DNA of 8,581 nucleotides from Nitrosomonas sp. UBA6494 (GCA_002435335.1 DJMI01000001.1:1-8581), one strand, 5' to 3'. Positions 1 to 7,795 are shown, counted from the stretch's first letter. Notes: generated from the sequence alone by a model not told the origin. Translations and numbers: made by a program.

Positions 1-1
1 T

Positions 2-529
2 AACAAATCTTATCCGGGAGAGCTAGTTCATTTCGACACCAAACGACTTCCCTTACTGAAAGGTCAATCTGCCAATGAACCTCGCGAGTACCTGTTTGTG
101 GCAATCGATGATTTCTCTAGGGAATTGTATGCCGAGATCTTTCCCGATAAAACACAGCACAGCGCCGCTTCCTTTCTCATGGCCACTGTCATTGCTCAAT
201 GTCCCTATCAGATCGACTATGCTTATTCCGATAACGGCAAGGAATATAAAGGAACTGATGACCATGCTTTCGTTAAAGCTTGCAAACAACACGGTATCGG
301 TCAGAAGTTTACTCGTATCAATCGTCCGCAAACTAACGGCAAAGCCGAACGAGTCATTCGTACTCTAATGGATATGTGGCACAACCCAACATGCTTTAAA
401 GACAGCGCCGATCGCCATATCCAGCTTGCTCGTTTCATTAACTTCTACAATACCGTCAAACCTCATAAAAGTTTGACTTATGAAATACTCAACGCTTATT
501 TTAATCAACCTCTCTGTAAACAACCCTGA
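2..529 (+). CDS. IS481-family DDE transposase, C-terminal part (5' end outside window)
   Basis: This is the catalytic rve/integrase-core half of a cut-and-paste transposase. The frame is open from the first bases of the window, so the N-terminal helix-turn-helix region lies outside it, and 175 residues are visible. The DDE triad can be read directly: the first Asp in HFDTKRL (codon 35-37), the second Asp in YSDNGKE (230-232) and the Glu in NGKAERVIRTL (347-349). The motifs RPQTNGKAER and FYNTVKPHKSL are typical of IS481-type transposases. The TGA stop falls inside the probable right terminal inverted repeat, as is common for compact insertion sequences. After PHKSL the protein goes straight to TYEIL. 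Relatives usually have a few more residues (G/N-x-x-T-P) there, so a small in-frame deletion is possible. All three catalytic residues remain, so this part is not obviously dead. Whether the whole element is intact cannot be judged. Confidence 0.9.
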   Translation, partial: NKSYPGELVHFDTKRLPLLKGQSANEPREYLFVAIDDFSRELYAEIFPDKTQHSAASFLMATVIAQCPYQIDYAYSDNGKEYKGTDDHAFVKACKQHGIGQKFTRINRPQTNGKAERVIRTLMDMWHNPTCFKDSADRHIQLARFINFYNTVKPHKSLTYEILNAYFNQPLCKQP

Positions 530-540
530 GATTTCTTACA
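524..540 (+). repeat. Probable right terminal inverted repeat of the IS481-family element
   Basis: Read on the minus strand, these bases give TGTAAGAAATCTCAGGG. It starts with TGT, as the ends of IS481-family elements generally do, and overlaps the transposase stop codon. The left copy is outside the window, so the boundary at 540 is inferred from the family pattern, and the target duplication cannot be checked. Confidence 0.6.
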
Positions 541-673
541 GGATAATGATACCAGTGGCGTTCATCGAAGCTAATCTTGATCGTGTCAAACGCTATTTCT
601 AGTATTCGCACGCCCAATACGTCGCATGAATAGTTCAAACCTCAAGCCGCCGGATCAATAACAACATACCGTA
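541..673. other. Spacer between IS481 end and valS stop; no gene seen
   Basis: The 133 bases hold only very short open frames, for example 18 codons from 547 on the plus strand, with no recognisable product. I found no convincing rho-independent terminator for valS here: there is no GC stem followed by a T run on the minus strand. The stretch is probably the valS 3' flank that was interrupted by the insertion sequence. Confidence 0.5.
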
Positions 674-3436
674 TCAACCCAACCTTCTCAACTGCTCACT
701 CAGACTACCACGTTTAGCATTAAATTCCGCCAGCCGCTCTTTTTCTTGCTCAACCACTTGAGCAGGAGCGCGTTCGACGAAGCTTGGGTTGGATAATTTG
801 GCTTGGGCTTTGGCGATTTCTGCGTCGATTCGCGCGATTTCTTTGCTTAATCTTTCGCGCTCGGCAGCCACGTCAATTTCTATTTTCAACATCAATTTAA
901 AATCTTTCACGATCGAGACCGGTGCATCGGCGTCGGGAAGTTCGCCGGTTTGAATGTCGACACTAACGAGTTTCGCCAATGCAATCAGGTACGGCGCATA
1001 ACTTTCCAACACTTGTCGATCGCCGGAAGCCAACAGCGGTGCTTTCAACGCAGGTGAAAGATTCATTTCGCCGCGCAAAGCACGGCAGGCGTTAACCATA
1101 TCCTTGAGCAATTGAATTTTGTCGTTCGCAGCTTGATCGATTCGCGCCGAATCGGCAACAGGATAAGGTTGTGTCATGATGCTTTCGCCTTGTTTTCCGG
1201 CAAGCGGAGCGACTTTTTGCCACAGTTCTTCGGTAATAAATGGGATTACCGGGTGTGCTAAGCGCAGCATGGTTTCCAAAACCCGCACCAGCGTGCGGCG
1301 CGTAGCGCGCTGGTGCGCTTCGTCCGGCGACTGCAATTGTACTTTCGCCAATTCCACATACCAGTCGCAATATTCATCCCATACCAATTCGTAAATTTCG
1401 CGTGCCGCCAGATCGAAACGGTAGTTGTCGAAAGCTTGCTCGACAGCAAGCTCGGCTTGTTGCAACCGGCTGATGATCCAGCGATCCGCCGCCGAGTATG
1501 TAAACGGTAGCGTTTCATCCAGACCGGTATCCTTACCTTCGCAATTCATCAGCACGTAGCGTGTAGCATTCCACAATTTGTTGCAAAAATTGCGGTAACC
1601 TTCACAGCGCTGCATGTCGAATTTGATGTCGCGACCATGCGAGGCTAAGCTGGCAAAAGTGAAACGCAAAGCGTCGGTGCCGAAAGCAGGGATGCCATCG
1701 GAAAAATGTTTGCGCGTGTTTTTCTCAATCGATTCGGCTTGCTTCGGATTCATCAACCCGGTGGTACGCTTGGCGATCAAATCTGGCAATGCGATACCAT
1801 CGATCAAATCCAGCGGATCAAGCACATTACCTTTGGATTTGCTCATTTTCTGCCCTTCCGCATCGCGAATCAGGCCGGTGATGTAAACTTCGCGAAACGG
1901 CACCTTACCGGTGAAATGCAGTGACATCATCACCATGCGCGCTACCCAGAAGAAAATGATATCGAAGCCGGTAATCAGCACCGAAGTGGGTAAGAATGCT
2001 TTCAGTTCCGGCGTATCGTCCGGCCAACCCAAGGTTGAAAATGGCCATAATGCAGAGGAAAACCAAGTATCCAGCACATCTTCATCTTGCCTGAGATCGG
2101 TTTTCCCCGACAATTGCTGCGCTTCCGCCAGATCATGCGCCACGGTAACATTGCCGTCTTCGTCGTACCACGCGGGAATGCGGTGCCCCCACCACAATTG
2201 CCGTGAAATACACCAATCCTGGATGTTTTCCAGCCATTGGTTGTAGACATGCGTCCAGTTGTCCGGTGTGAATCGGACTTGACCGTCGGCAACAACTTCC
2301 AAGCCACGTTTGGCCAATCCTTCCATCGCCACGTACCATTGATCGGTCAACATCGGTTCGATGATCGTGTTGGTGCGATCGCCGCGGGGTGCCATCAGTT
2401 TGTGCGGTTTGGTTTCCACCAGATAACCCTGCTCTTCCAAATCGGCGACGATTTTTTTTCTGGCATCGAAACGATCCATGCCCTGGTATTGGTCTGGAGC
2501 AAACTCGTTGATTTTGCCGTCCAGCGTAAAAATATTGATCGGCACCAGATGGTGGCGCTGACCGACCTGATAATCGTTGAAATCGTGCGCCGGTGTGATC
2601 TTGACGCAACCGGTACCGAATTCCAGATCGACATAAGTATCCGCGATGATTGGAATAGTACGCTCGCACAACGGCAATCGCACATGACGCCCGATTAAAT
2701 GTTGATAACGCGGATCGTCCGGATGCACCGCGACAGCCACATCTCCCAACATGGTTTCCGGGCGGGTGGTAGCAACGATCAGTGCTTCGTCCGGATTATC
2801 CAAACAACCGTCCGGCAATTCCAGCGGATAGCGGATATGCCAAAGTGAACCGTTTTCTTCGGTGGAAACAACCTCCAGATCGGAAACCGCAGTTTGCAAT
2901 ACTGGATCCCAGTTGACCAGCCGCTTGCCACGATAAATCAAACCTTCGCGATATAGCCGCACAAATACTTCGGTCACTGCACGCGACAACGCCGCATCCA
3001 TGGTAAAGCGCTCACGCGTCCAGTCGCACGATGTACCCAACCGGCGCATTTGGCGCGTAATGGTGGAACCGGATTCTTCCTTCCACTGCCACACGCGCTC
3101 GAGAAAGGCTTCCCGCCCCATTTGACGGCGATCCAGGTTCTGCTGATCCAATTGCCGCTCAACCACGATCTGTGTCGCGATACCGGCATGATCCGTTCCC
3201 GGTTGCCACAGCGTGTTTTCTCCGAGCATACGATGATAGCGCGTCAAAGCATCCATCAAGGTGTGCTGAAACGCATGCCCCATGTGCAATGTACCGGTCA
3301 CATTGGGCGGTGGCAGCATGATGCAGTAGGCGGCTTTATCGTCTGAAGTGGTGGATTTGAAGTAACCGGCGGATTCCCAGGCAGCATACCAATGATTTTC
3401 GATACGCTTCGGATCAAAACTTTTGTCGAGTTCCAT
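674..3436 (-). CDS. valS: Valine--tRNA ligase (valyl-tRNA synthetase)
   Basis: This cytoplasmic class I aminoacyl-tRNA synthetase charges tRNA-Val using ATP and edits mischarged threonine. The 920 residues compare well with about 950 in E. coli. The Rossmann fold opens with [14 protein letters not shown], with the HIGH-type signature HMGH at residues 51-54. The CP1 editing domain spans roughly 190-350, with TTRPET at 223-228 and [13 protein letters not shown] near 276-288. The KMSKS loop is at 530-534. The anticodon-binding helical domain follows (about 650-800), and the tail from about 855 to 917 is charged and heptad-like, matching the C-terminal coiled-coil arm of ValS. The start [16 protein letters not shown] is the normal ValS N-terminus, although no strong Shine-Dalgarno sequence precedes it. 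In many beta- and gammaproteobacteria holC lies just upstream of valS. Here the upstream neighbours are instead a MITE-like element and an amidohydrolase gene, so valS probably has its own promoter. Confidence 0.98.
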   Translation of the reverse strand: MELDKSFDPKRIENHWYAAWESAGYFKSTTSDDKAAYCIMLPPPNVTGTLHMGHAFQHTLMDALTRYHRMLGENTLWQPGTDHAGIATQIVVERQLDQQNLDRRQMGREAFLERVWQWKEESGSTITRQMRRLGTSCDWTRERFTMDAALSRAVTEVFVRLYREGLIYRGKRLVNWDPVLQTAVSDLEVVSTEENGSLWHIRYPLELPDGCLDNPDEALIVATTRPETMLGDVAVAVHPDDPRYQHLIGRHVRLPLCERTIPIIADTYVDLEFGTGCVKITPAHDFNDYQVGQRHHLVPINIFTLDGKINEFAPDQYQGMDRFDARKKIVADLEEQGYLVETKPHKLMAPRGDRTNTIIEPMLTDQWYVAMEGLAKRGLEVVADGQVRFTPDNWTHVYNQWLENIQDWCISRQLWWGHRIPAWYDEDGNVTVAHDLAEAQQLSGKTDLRQDEDVLDTWFSSALWPFSTLGWPDDTPELKAFLPTSVLITGFDIIFFWVARMVMMSLHFTGKVPFREVYITGLIRDAEGQKMSKSKGNVLDPLDLIDGIALPDLIAKRTTGLMNPKQAESIEKNTRKHFSDGIPAFGTDALRFTFASLASHGRDIKFDMQRCEGYRNFCNKLWNATRYVLMNCEGKDTGLDETLPFTYSAADRWIISRLQQAELAVEQAFDNYRFDLAAREIYELVWDEYCDWYVELAKVQLQSPDEAHQRATRRTLVRVLETMLRLAHPVIPFITEELWQKVAPLAGKQGESIMTQPYPVADSARIDQAANDKIQLLKDMVNACRALRGEMNLSPALKAPLLASGDRQVLESYAPYLIALAKLVSVDIQTGELPDADAPVSIVKDFKLMLKIEIDVAAERERLSKEIARIDAEIAKAQAKLSNPSFVERAPAQVVEQEKERLAEFNAKRGSLSEQLRRLG

Positions 3437-3477
3437 GTATTTATGACTTGTGTTGAAAGATACAAAAAGAATTCATC

Positions 3478-3505
3478 ATTATAGCGGATGCGATATTGGC
3501 AAGTA
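3478..3505 (-). promoter_or_regulatory. Probable sigma-70 promoter of valS
   Basis: On the minus strand a perfect TATAAT -10 box lies at 3483-3478. The best-placed -35 hexamer, TACTTG (3505-3500), is 16 bases upstream but a poor match to TTGACA. Transcription would start near 3470, giving a leader of about 35 bases. The box lies between the MITE-like element and valS, so the element is just upstream of the promoter. The call rests mainly on the exact -10 and its position. Confidence 0.5.
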
Positions 3506-3551
3506 CGATAACAAGCAAAATCGCAGAAGAAACACTGCTTAATTGATGTAC

Positions 3552-3568
3552 CGAGACCTTTGCACGGC
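3552..3568 (+). repeat. Left terminal inverted repeat of the MITE-like element
   Basis: These 17 bases are the exact reverse complement of 3677-3693. The 16-base core GAGACCTTTGCACGGC occupies 3553-3568, preceded by one extra pairing C. Confidence 0.85.
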
Positions 3569-3676
3569 GTCATGAGCGGTACGAGAATAAGGCAAAAATT
3601 TGCGAAAAAGCGGAGTTTACACAGGGTAAATGAGCATTTTTCGCGAATTTTTAACGCAATTATCGTGCCGCGTAGT

Positions 3677-3693
3677 GCCGTGCAAAGGTCTCG
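3677..3693 (-). repeat. Right terminal inverted repeat of the MITE-like element
   Basis: Read on the minus strand this is identical to 3552-3568. It is followed by TAC, which is also found directly before the left repeat. Confidence 0.85.
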
Positions 3694-3733
3694 TACCGCA
3701 AAAAATCACCTACTCAAATGATCAAGTACACCC

Positions 3734-4912
3734 TTAACCAACAGGCAGCTCATTTTCCACCAACTTAACCCAGTAGGCAGCACCTAGCGGCAATATATCA
3801 TCATTGAAATCATAGTTCGGGCTATGCAATAAACAGCTCCCATCCGAACTACCGTTACCGATCCAGATATAGCACCCCGGCTTTTGTTCCAGCATAAAAG
3901 CAAAATCTTCCGCACCCATGCTGGGAGTCGGAGCGGTATTGACACAATTTTCCCCGGCAACGGCTTGGGCAGCGCGGATTGCACTGGCGGTTTCGACAGG
4001 ACTGTTGAGTGTGACAGGATAACCGGGGTTCTCGGGGTTAAAAAGAATATCCGCTTGTAGTTTAAAGCCCTGCGCCACACTCAGCGTCAAATCGCGGATA
4101 CTTTGCTCCAATTGTTCGCGTACCGAGTTTTTAAAACTGCGGAAGGTACCTCGCACTTTTACCGATTCCGGGAGCGCATTCCACGTGTTACCACCATGGA
4201 TTTGCGTGACACTGACAACAGCGGCATCGGAAGGATCGATGCGACGGCTGACGATAGTTTGCAATTGTGTAACCAAATGCGCAGCGGCAACAAGTACATC
4301 ACTACCGAGATGCGGCAGTGCAGCATGAGTCGCCTGTCCGGTGAAGGTAATTTCAAAGCAATCGAAAGAAGCCATCATCGGCCCCGATTTCACCGCAAAA
4401 TGTCCCACTGGAATATCCGGAAAATTATGCATGCCGAATACCCGTTGTATCGGAAATTGCTCGAACAAGCCTTCACTGATCATCCGATGAGCGCCGGCAC
4501 GGCATTCTTCCGCAGGTTGAAAAATAAAATATACCGTGCCATCGAATCGACCATGCCTGGCAAGATAACAAGCAGCACCCAGCAGCATGGCACAATGTCC
4601 GTCATGTCCGCAGGCATGCATCTTTCCGCTGTTGCGAGACACATGCGCAAATCGGTTCGTCTCCTGAATAGGGAGTGCATCCATATCGGCGCGCAGTGCA
4701 ATGCTGTTGCCACCACCCCCGCGCCGTAAAATCCCTACGACACCGGTTTTGGCCAACCCCTGATGCACTTCAATTCCGGCATGCTGCAATTGCTCCACAA
4801 TTAATTGGGCGGTCGTGGTCTCTTCAAAAGCAATTTCCGGCTGTTGATGGATTAACCTGCGCCAGTGGCGCATTTCGGCATACAATACTTGAATTTCCGG
4901 AGCAATATTCAT
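3734..4912 (-). CDS. M20D-family metallo-amidohydrolase (hippurate hydrolase/N-acyl-amino-acid hydrolase-like)
   Basis: This is a two-metal peptidase M20, subfamily D, of 392 residues, which is the usual length. The metal-binding positions are visible: Cys101 and His103 in HACGHDGH, Glu135-Glu136 in QPAEE (Glu135 the likely general base), His162 in GMHNFP and His363 in LHSPNYDFND. The substrate-side GAEDFAFMLE motif is at 333-342. The lid/dimerisation domain, inserted at roughly 180-295, contains the TGQATHAALPH motif with His196. Family members cleave N-acyl or amide bonds of amino-acid derivatives (hippurate, N-acetyl amino acids, indole-acetyl conjugates), and sequence alone does not settle the substrate. 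There is no signal peptide, so it should be cytoplasmic. The start at 4912 has no clear ribosome binding site. Met14 is an alternative but would cut into the family's N-terminal helix. It shares its strand with the protease gene upstream but is separated by 137 bases and a hairpin. Confidence 0.92.
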   Translation of the reverse strand: MNIAPEIQVLYAEMRHWRRLIHQQPEIAFEETTTAQLIVEQLQHAGIEVHQGLAKTGVVGILRRGGGGNSIALRADMDALPIQETNRFAHVSRNSGKMHACGHDGHCAMLLGAACYLARHGRFDGTVYFIFQPAEECRAGAHRMISEGLFEQFPIQRVFGMHNFPDIPVGHFAVKSGPMMASFDCFEITFTGQATHAALPHLGSDVLVAAAHLVTQLQTIVSRRIDPSDAAVVSVTQIHGGNTWNALPESVKVRGTFRSFKNSVREQLEQSIRDLTLSVAQGFKLQADILFNPENPGYPVTLNSPVETASAIRAAQAVAGENCVNTAPTPSMGAEDFAFMLEQKPGCYIWIGNGSSDGSCLLHSPNYDFNDDILPLGAAYWVKLVENELPVG

Positions 4913-4986
4913 CGATAAAACATGATCGGTTTATGATTTGCTCCAGCATACCGCATAAAATCAGAAAAAGACACGCATCGATATGA

Positions 4987-5023
4987 GCTTTCGGCTGCAA
5001 CCAAACTTGTCACAACCGAAAGC
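4987..5023 (-). terminator. Hairpin downstream of the protease gene, possible weak terminator
   Basis: An exact 8-base stem GCTTTCGG/CCGAAAGC (4987-4994 with 5016-5023) encloses a 21-base loop and begins 26 bases after the degP-type stop on the minus strand. A T-rich tract follows on that strand only after about 15 bases, so it is not a canonical rho-independent terminator. It may instead protect the 3' end or help rho-dependent termination. Confidence 0.35.
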
Positions 5024-5049
5024 AATGCAATCATTCGAATCTATTATCG

Positions 5050-6513
5050 CTAGCTCAGAACCACATAGCGCGACACATCATTATCGCGCACCAGCAGCAA
5101 TACCTTATTATTGGCGCTGTTTTTTACCGCCTGATTAAACTCAGCAGCCGTTTTGACTGCTTTGCGATTAACTTCAAGAATCACGCTGCCTCGACTGATA
5201 CCTGCCATCGTAGCTACCGATCCCGGCGCCACCTCGGTTACGATCACGCCCTGTCCCGCTTTTACCCCAAATTGCCGTGCCAAATCGGCTGTGATCGTTT
5301 GCACTGTCAATCCGAGCTGATCACTCGCTGATGAAGATTCAGTTGCAGCGAGTTTACTGTCGCTCAGTTTGTCCACCTTGACGGTAACACTGCGTTGCTT
5401 ACCGTCGCGAATGATATCGAATTCGACTTCACTGCCCGGCTGCGCCAGTGCGATTTGATTGCGAAAATCCCCGGTATCGCTCACCCCCCGTCCTTGGAAG
5501 TTTACAATCACATCACCGGCTTTAAGTCCCGCTTTGTCTGCAGGAGAACCCTTCGTCACTTGTGCAATCAAAATCCCTTTGTCACTTTTTAGATCGAAGG
5601 ATTTAGCCAGATCGGCGGTCAACGGCTGAATCATGATTCCTAAATAACCGCGTACCACTTCGCCTTTTTCAATCAATTGATTGGCTATGCGCGCTGCCAG
5701 ATTGATGGGAATGGCGAAACCGATACCCATATAACCACCACTGCGACTGAAAATTGCAGTGTTCATACCGATGACTTCACCGTCCAAATTGGCCAATGGC
5801 CCTCCTGAATTGCCGGGATTGATCGCCGCATCCGTTTGAATGAAATCTTCATAGTCATTAATGCCAAGCGATGTTCTACCTTTAGCGCTAACTACACCGA
5901 CGGTCAACGTGTGGCTGAGGCCGAATGGATTACCGATTGCAACAACCCATTCGCCGACTTCCAGCTGGGAATAATCGCCCAATTGCACCACAGGCAAACC
6001 ACTTGCTTCGATCTCGATTACGGCGATATCCGATTTGGGATCGGTGCCTTTGATTTTTGCCTCAAACTCGCGTCCGTCCATGAACTTGACACTGATTTTA
6101 CCGTTGCCCTCAACCACATGATTATTGGTAAGAATATAAGTCTTTTTGCCGGAAACAAACACAAAACCCGATCCCTGTCCGACAACGGAGCGCTGCTTTC
6201 CTGGTTGTTTCCCCTGCTCATTGAAGCGCGGCATGTCAGGAAAACGATCGCCAAAAAAACGCTTAAAAAAATCGTCGCCAAACGGAAATCGTTCGCCATC
6301 GCCAAATGGAAATCCAAACGGCGACATTTGCGTCGCTTCGGTTTCTCGTTCAACCTGAATCAATACCACCGACGGTGAAACCTTACGGGCAACTTCAGCA
6401 AAAGCCTTACTGGTTTGCCGCAAGCTTTCGACGCCGTTACCCTGCGCCAGCAAATCCACCGGCAGCAGCACAAGCACCAACAACATCCATATATTTCGAA
6501 ATCGAATCATCAT
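5050..6513 (-). CDS. Periplasmic serine endoprotease, DegP/DegQ/MucD (HtrA) family
   Basis: This exported protease/chaperone degrades or holds misfolded envelope proteins. The 487 residues match the usual Do/MucD size. A signal peptide occupies residues 1-23 (basic start, hydrophobic LLVLVLLPVDLLA, likely cleavage before Gln24). The trypsin-like domain carries the catalytic triad His132 (TNNHVV), Asp162 (SDIAVIEI) and Ser236 (GNSGGPL). PDZ1 starts near 288 (RGYLGI) and PDZ2 near 399, each with a GxxAxxAG-like GSPADKAGL or GSVATMAGI segment. Residues 64-97 form an unusually phenylalanine-rich and glycine-rich insert, placed like the LA loop of DegP. Two start codons are adjacent (6513 and 6510). 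The GGGAG ribosome binding site at 6517-6521 is 3 bases from the first and 6 from the second, so the second Met may be the real start. Of the degP, degQ and mucD names, the sequence alone does not choose. Confidence 0.95.
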   Translation of the reverse strand: MMIRFRNIWMLLVLVLLPVDLLAQGNGVESLRQTSKAFAEVARKVSPSVVLIQVERETEATQMSPFGFPFGDGERFPFGDDFFKRFFGDRFPDMPRFNEQGKQPGKQRSVVGQGSGFVFVSGKKTYILTNNHVVEGNGKISVKFMDGREFEAKIKGTDPKSDIAVIEIEASGLPVVQLGDYSQLEVGEWVVAIGNPFGLSHTLTVGVVSAKGRTSLGINDYEDFIQTDAAINPGNSGGPLANLDGEVIGMNTAIFSRSGGYMGIGFAIPINLAARIANQLIEKGEVVRGYLGIMIQPLTADLAKSFDLKSDKGILIAQVTKGSPADKAGLKAGDVIVNFQGRGVSDTGDFRNQIALAQPGSEVEFDIIRDGKQRSVTVKVDKLSDSKLAATESSSASDQLGLTVQTITADLARQFGVKAGQGVIVTEVAPGSVATMAGISRGSVILEVNRKAVKTAAEFNQAVKNSANNKVLLLVRDNDVSRYVVLS

Positions 6514-6516
6514 TTA

Positions 6517-6521
6517 CTCCC
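6517..6521 (-). promoter_or_regulatory. Ribosome binding site of the DegP-type protease gene
   Basis: Minus-strand GGGAG is followed by TAA and then ATGATG. Its spacing of 6 to the second ATG is closer to the optimum than 3 to the first, which favours initiation at 6510. Confidence 0.65.
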
Positions 6522-6602
6522 ATAAACACATAGATTTTTTAATTCTTTTAAATTGGGGATGAATGCTGCAAATTACAAGAATCGATACACCCCAATCAAT
6601 TC

Positions 6603-6611
6603 TGGTAGTAT
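6603..6611 (+). promoter_or_regulatory. Candidate extended -10 of yaaA
   Basis: TGGTAGTAT matches the TGn plus -10 layout (TAGTAT keeps four of six consensus bases) and lies 29 bases before the yaaA ATG. No good -35 sits 16-18 bases upstream. In E. coli yaaA is controlled by OxyR; no OxyR site could be recognised by eye here. Confidence 0.25.
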
Positions 6612-6639
6612 TTTTTTATTTCAGAACTCGATAAACCAC

Positions 6640-7422
6640 ATGATCATTGTTATTTCGCCGGCAAAAACCCTGGATTTTGCTACACCTCCGATAACACAAA
6701 CGCACTCGCAGCCCGATTTTCTCGACGATTCCGCGATTTTGATCGATGAATTACGAAAACTGGAACCCGATCAAATCGGCGCGATGATGTCGATCAGCGC
6801 TAACTTGGCAACGCTCAACTCCAATCGCTACTTCGCCTGGCAACACCGATTTACGCTCCAGAACGCAAAACAAGCGATATTCGCATTCAAAGGCGATGTT
6901 TACACCGGCTTGGATGCTGATACCATGAACGAAAGCGAACTGGCTTTCGCGCAGGATCATTTGCGGATTCTGTCCGGATTATACGGCGTATTGCGCCCGC
7001 TTGACTTGATGCAGGCTTACCGACTTGAAATGGGCACATCACTCAAAAATTCGCGTGGCAACAATTTATATGAATTCTGGGGTGATAAAATTACCCAAGC
7101 ACTCAACCGCGAATTTGAAAAACAACATGACAATATCTTGATCAACCTGGCATCCCAAGAATATTTTCAATCCGTCCAGAGCGACAAATTGAAAGCACGC
7201 ATCATTACACCGGTTTTTAAGGACGAAAAAAATGGTGTATACAAAATTATCAGTTTTTTCGCCAAAAAAGCACGCGGCCTGATGAGCCGTTACATAATCC
7301 GGAACCAATTGACCAACCCGGAAGCAATCAAAAATTTTGATGTTGCAGGATATCGCTATAGCGCAACGGATAGTACCGAAAACGAATGGATTTTCACTCG
7401 CCCAGAAACAAAATCGGTGTAA
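6640..7422 (+). CDS. yaaA: Peroxide stress protein YaaA (DUF328/UPF0246)
   Basis: The 260-residue cytoplasmic protein matches the YaaA family, whose E. coli member lowers free iron and so limits oxidative DNA and protein damage during peroxide stress. Recognisable family blocks are ISPAKTLDF (5-13), FKGDVYTGLDA (83-93), LRILSGLYGVLRPLDLMQAY (108-127), LYEFWGDKI (143-151), NLASQEYF (169-176), the basic SFFAKKARGLMSRYII (205-220) and FDVAGYRY (233-240). The start at 6640 gives MIIVISPAKTLDF, the usual family N-terminus. An in-frame TTG at 6553 would add 29 residues unlike the family. No strong ribosome binding site precedes the ATG. A small NTF2-like gene begins 7 bases after the stop, suggesting co-transcription. 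The exact biochemical mechanism of YaaA is not apparent from sequence. Confidence 0.95.
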   Translation: MIIVISPAKTLDFATPPITQTHSQPDFLDDSAILIDELRKLEPDQIGAMMSISANLATLNSNRYFAWQHRFTLQNAKQAIFAFKGDVYTGLDADTMNESELAFAQDHLRILSGLYGVLRPLDLMQAYRLEMGTSLKNSRGNNLYEFWGDKITQALNREFEKQHDNILINLASQEYFQSVQSDKLKARIITPVFKDEKNGVYKIISFFAKKARGLMSRYIIRNQLTNPEAIKNFDVAGYRYSATDSTENEWIFTRPETKSV

Positions 7423-7429
7423 TACCATC

Positions 7430-7795
7430 ATGAATGAATCCAATGCAATCAACTGGGCAAAATCTTACGTCGCCCTATCCAATACACACGAATTAGCGAA
7501 AATAAAATCACTATTCACTCCCGATGCCACCTATCATTCCGACTATTTCGGCGAATATCGAGGTATTGATGCTATTTGCGACATGATGCAGAATTTTTTT
7601 AAACGATTCTCGGATGCTTACTGGGAAGTACCGGAGTACTGCTGCATCGACGATAACGGTGTGGAATTTGCATTCCTGATGACCGCAACAGACAGTAGTT
7701 CCGGAGAGCAAGTGCAGCGCCGCGGACTGGAGTGTATCTACTTTACTTCGACCGGACAGATAAAACATATTGCCGTTTGTAAACCGAAAGCGTAA
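7430..7795 (+). CDS. NTF2/SnoaL-like small protein
   Basis: The 121-residue protein has the look of the SnoaL/NTF2-like alpha+beta cone fold: an N-terminal helix (INWAKSYVALSNTHELAKIKSLF), then PDATYHSDYFGEYRGIDAICDMM, a second helix NFFKRFSDAYWEV, and alternating strands ending in RRGLECIYFTSTGQIKHI. This order, with the pocket residues Tyr35, His36 and Trp65, is typical of SnoaL_2-type proteins, which include isomerases, hydrolases and ligand-binding proteins; no function can be assigned. The ATG lies 7 bases after the yaaA stop, and no good ribosome binding site is visible, so translation is probably coupled to yaaA. An upstream in-frame start at 7337 would overlap yaaA by 86 bases and gives residues that do not belong to the fold. 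It has no signal peptide and contains four cysteines (Cys50, 71, 72 and 102) in its first 110 residues. Confidence 0.8.
   Translation: MNESNAINWAKSYVALSNTHELAKIKSLFTPDATYHSDYFGEYRGIDAICDMMQNFFKRFSDAYWEVPEYCCIDDNGVEFAFLMTATDSSSGEQVQRRGLECIYFTSTGQIKHIAVCKPKA

Larger units (their letters stand above)
3552..3693. mobile_element. MITE-like palindromic element with IS5-family-type ends
   Basis: A perfect 17-base inverted repeat bounds the element, at 3552-3568 and 3677-3693. Its core is GAGACCTTTGCACGGC. Such GAGACCTTTGCA ends are typical of IS5-family insertion sequences (IS1031/IS427-like groups). The interior continues the symmetry: 3594-3609 pairs with 3637-3652 with one mismatch, and TTTAC (3616-3620) pairs with GTAAA (3626-3630) around a five-base centre. 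The whole 140-142 bp can therefore fold into one long imperfect hairpin. A TAC triplet flanks both sides (3549-3551 and 3694-3696) and may be the target duplication, though the exact edge is ambiguous by one base. There is no room for a transposase, so any movement would need an enzyme supplied in trans. It lies 40 bases after the amidohydrolase stop and upstream of the valS promoter. Confidence 0.85.
6514..6639. other. Divergent intergenic region between the protease gene and yaaA
   Basis: These 126 AT-rich bases must hold the promoters for both directions. On the minus strand I see no convincing sigma-E (GAACTT/TCTGA) or sigma-70 pair. An ATTGGGG inverted pair (6552-6558 and 6590-6596) could be an operator but is short and widely spaced. 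Confidence 0.4.

Noticed and set aside
547..603. Eighteen-codon frame between the IS481 end and valS
   Set aside because: There is no ribosome binding site of note and no recognisable sequence, and the length is expected by chance.
2237..2698. Open frame of 153 codons antisense to valS
   Set aside because: It lies opposite the editing domain of a strongly conserved gene and shows no independent coding signal.
3437..3551. Possible T-box or other riboswitch leader for valS
   Set aside because: The predicted leader is only about 35 bases with no room for a structured sensor, and T-boxes are characteristic of Gram-positive bacteria.
4103..4729. Long open frame (208 codons) on the plus strand opposite the M20D gene
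   Set aside because: It is fully antisense to a gene with clear metal-binding motifs, has no recognisable domain or ribosome binding site, and its composition looks like a reverse-frame shadow.
5836..6378. Open frame of 180 codons antisense to the protease gene
   Set aside because: It lies opposite the catalytic domain of the DegP-type protein, and its translation has no family-like features. It is a codon-bias shadow.
6552..6596. Inverted ATTGGGG/CCCCAAT pair in the divergent intergenic region
   Set aside because: Only seven bases per arm with a 31-base gap. This is too weak to call an operator without comparison to relatives.
6553..6639. Upstream TTG start that would lengthen YaaA by 29 residues
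   Set aside because: YaaA proteins normally begin at the MxxVISPAKTLD segment, which the ATG at 6640 gives exactly. The extra residues are not family-like, and no ribosome binding site precedes the TTG.
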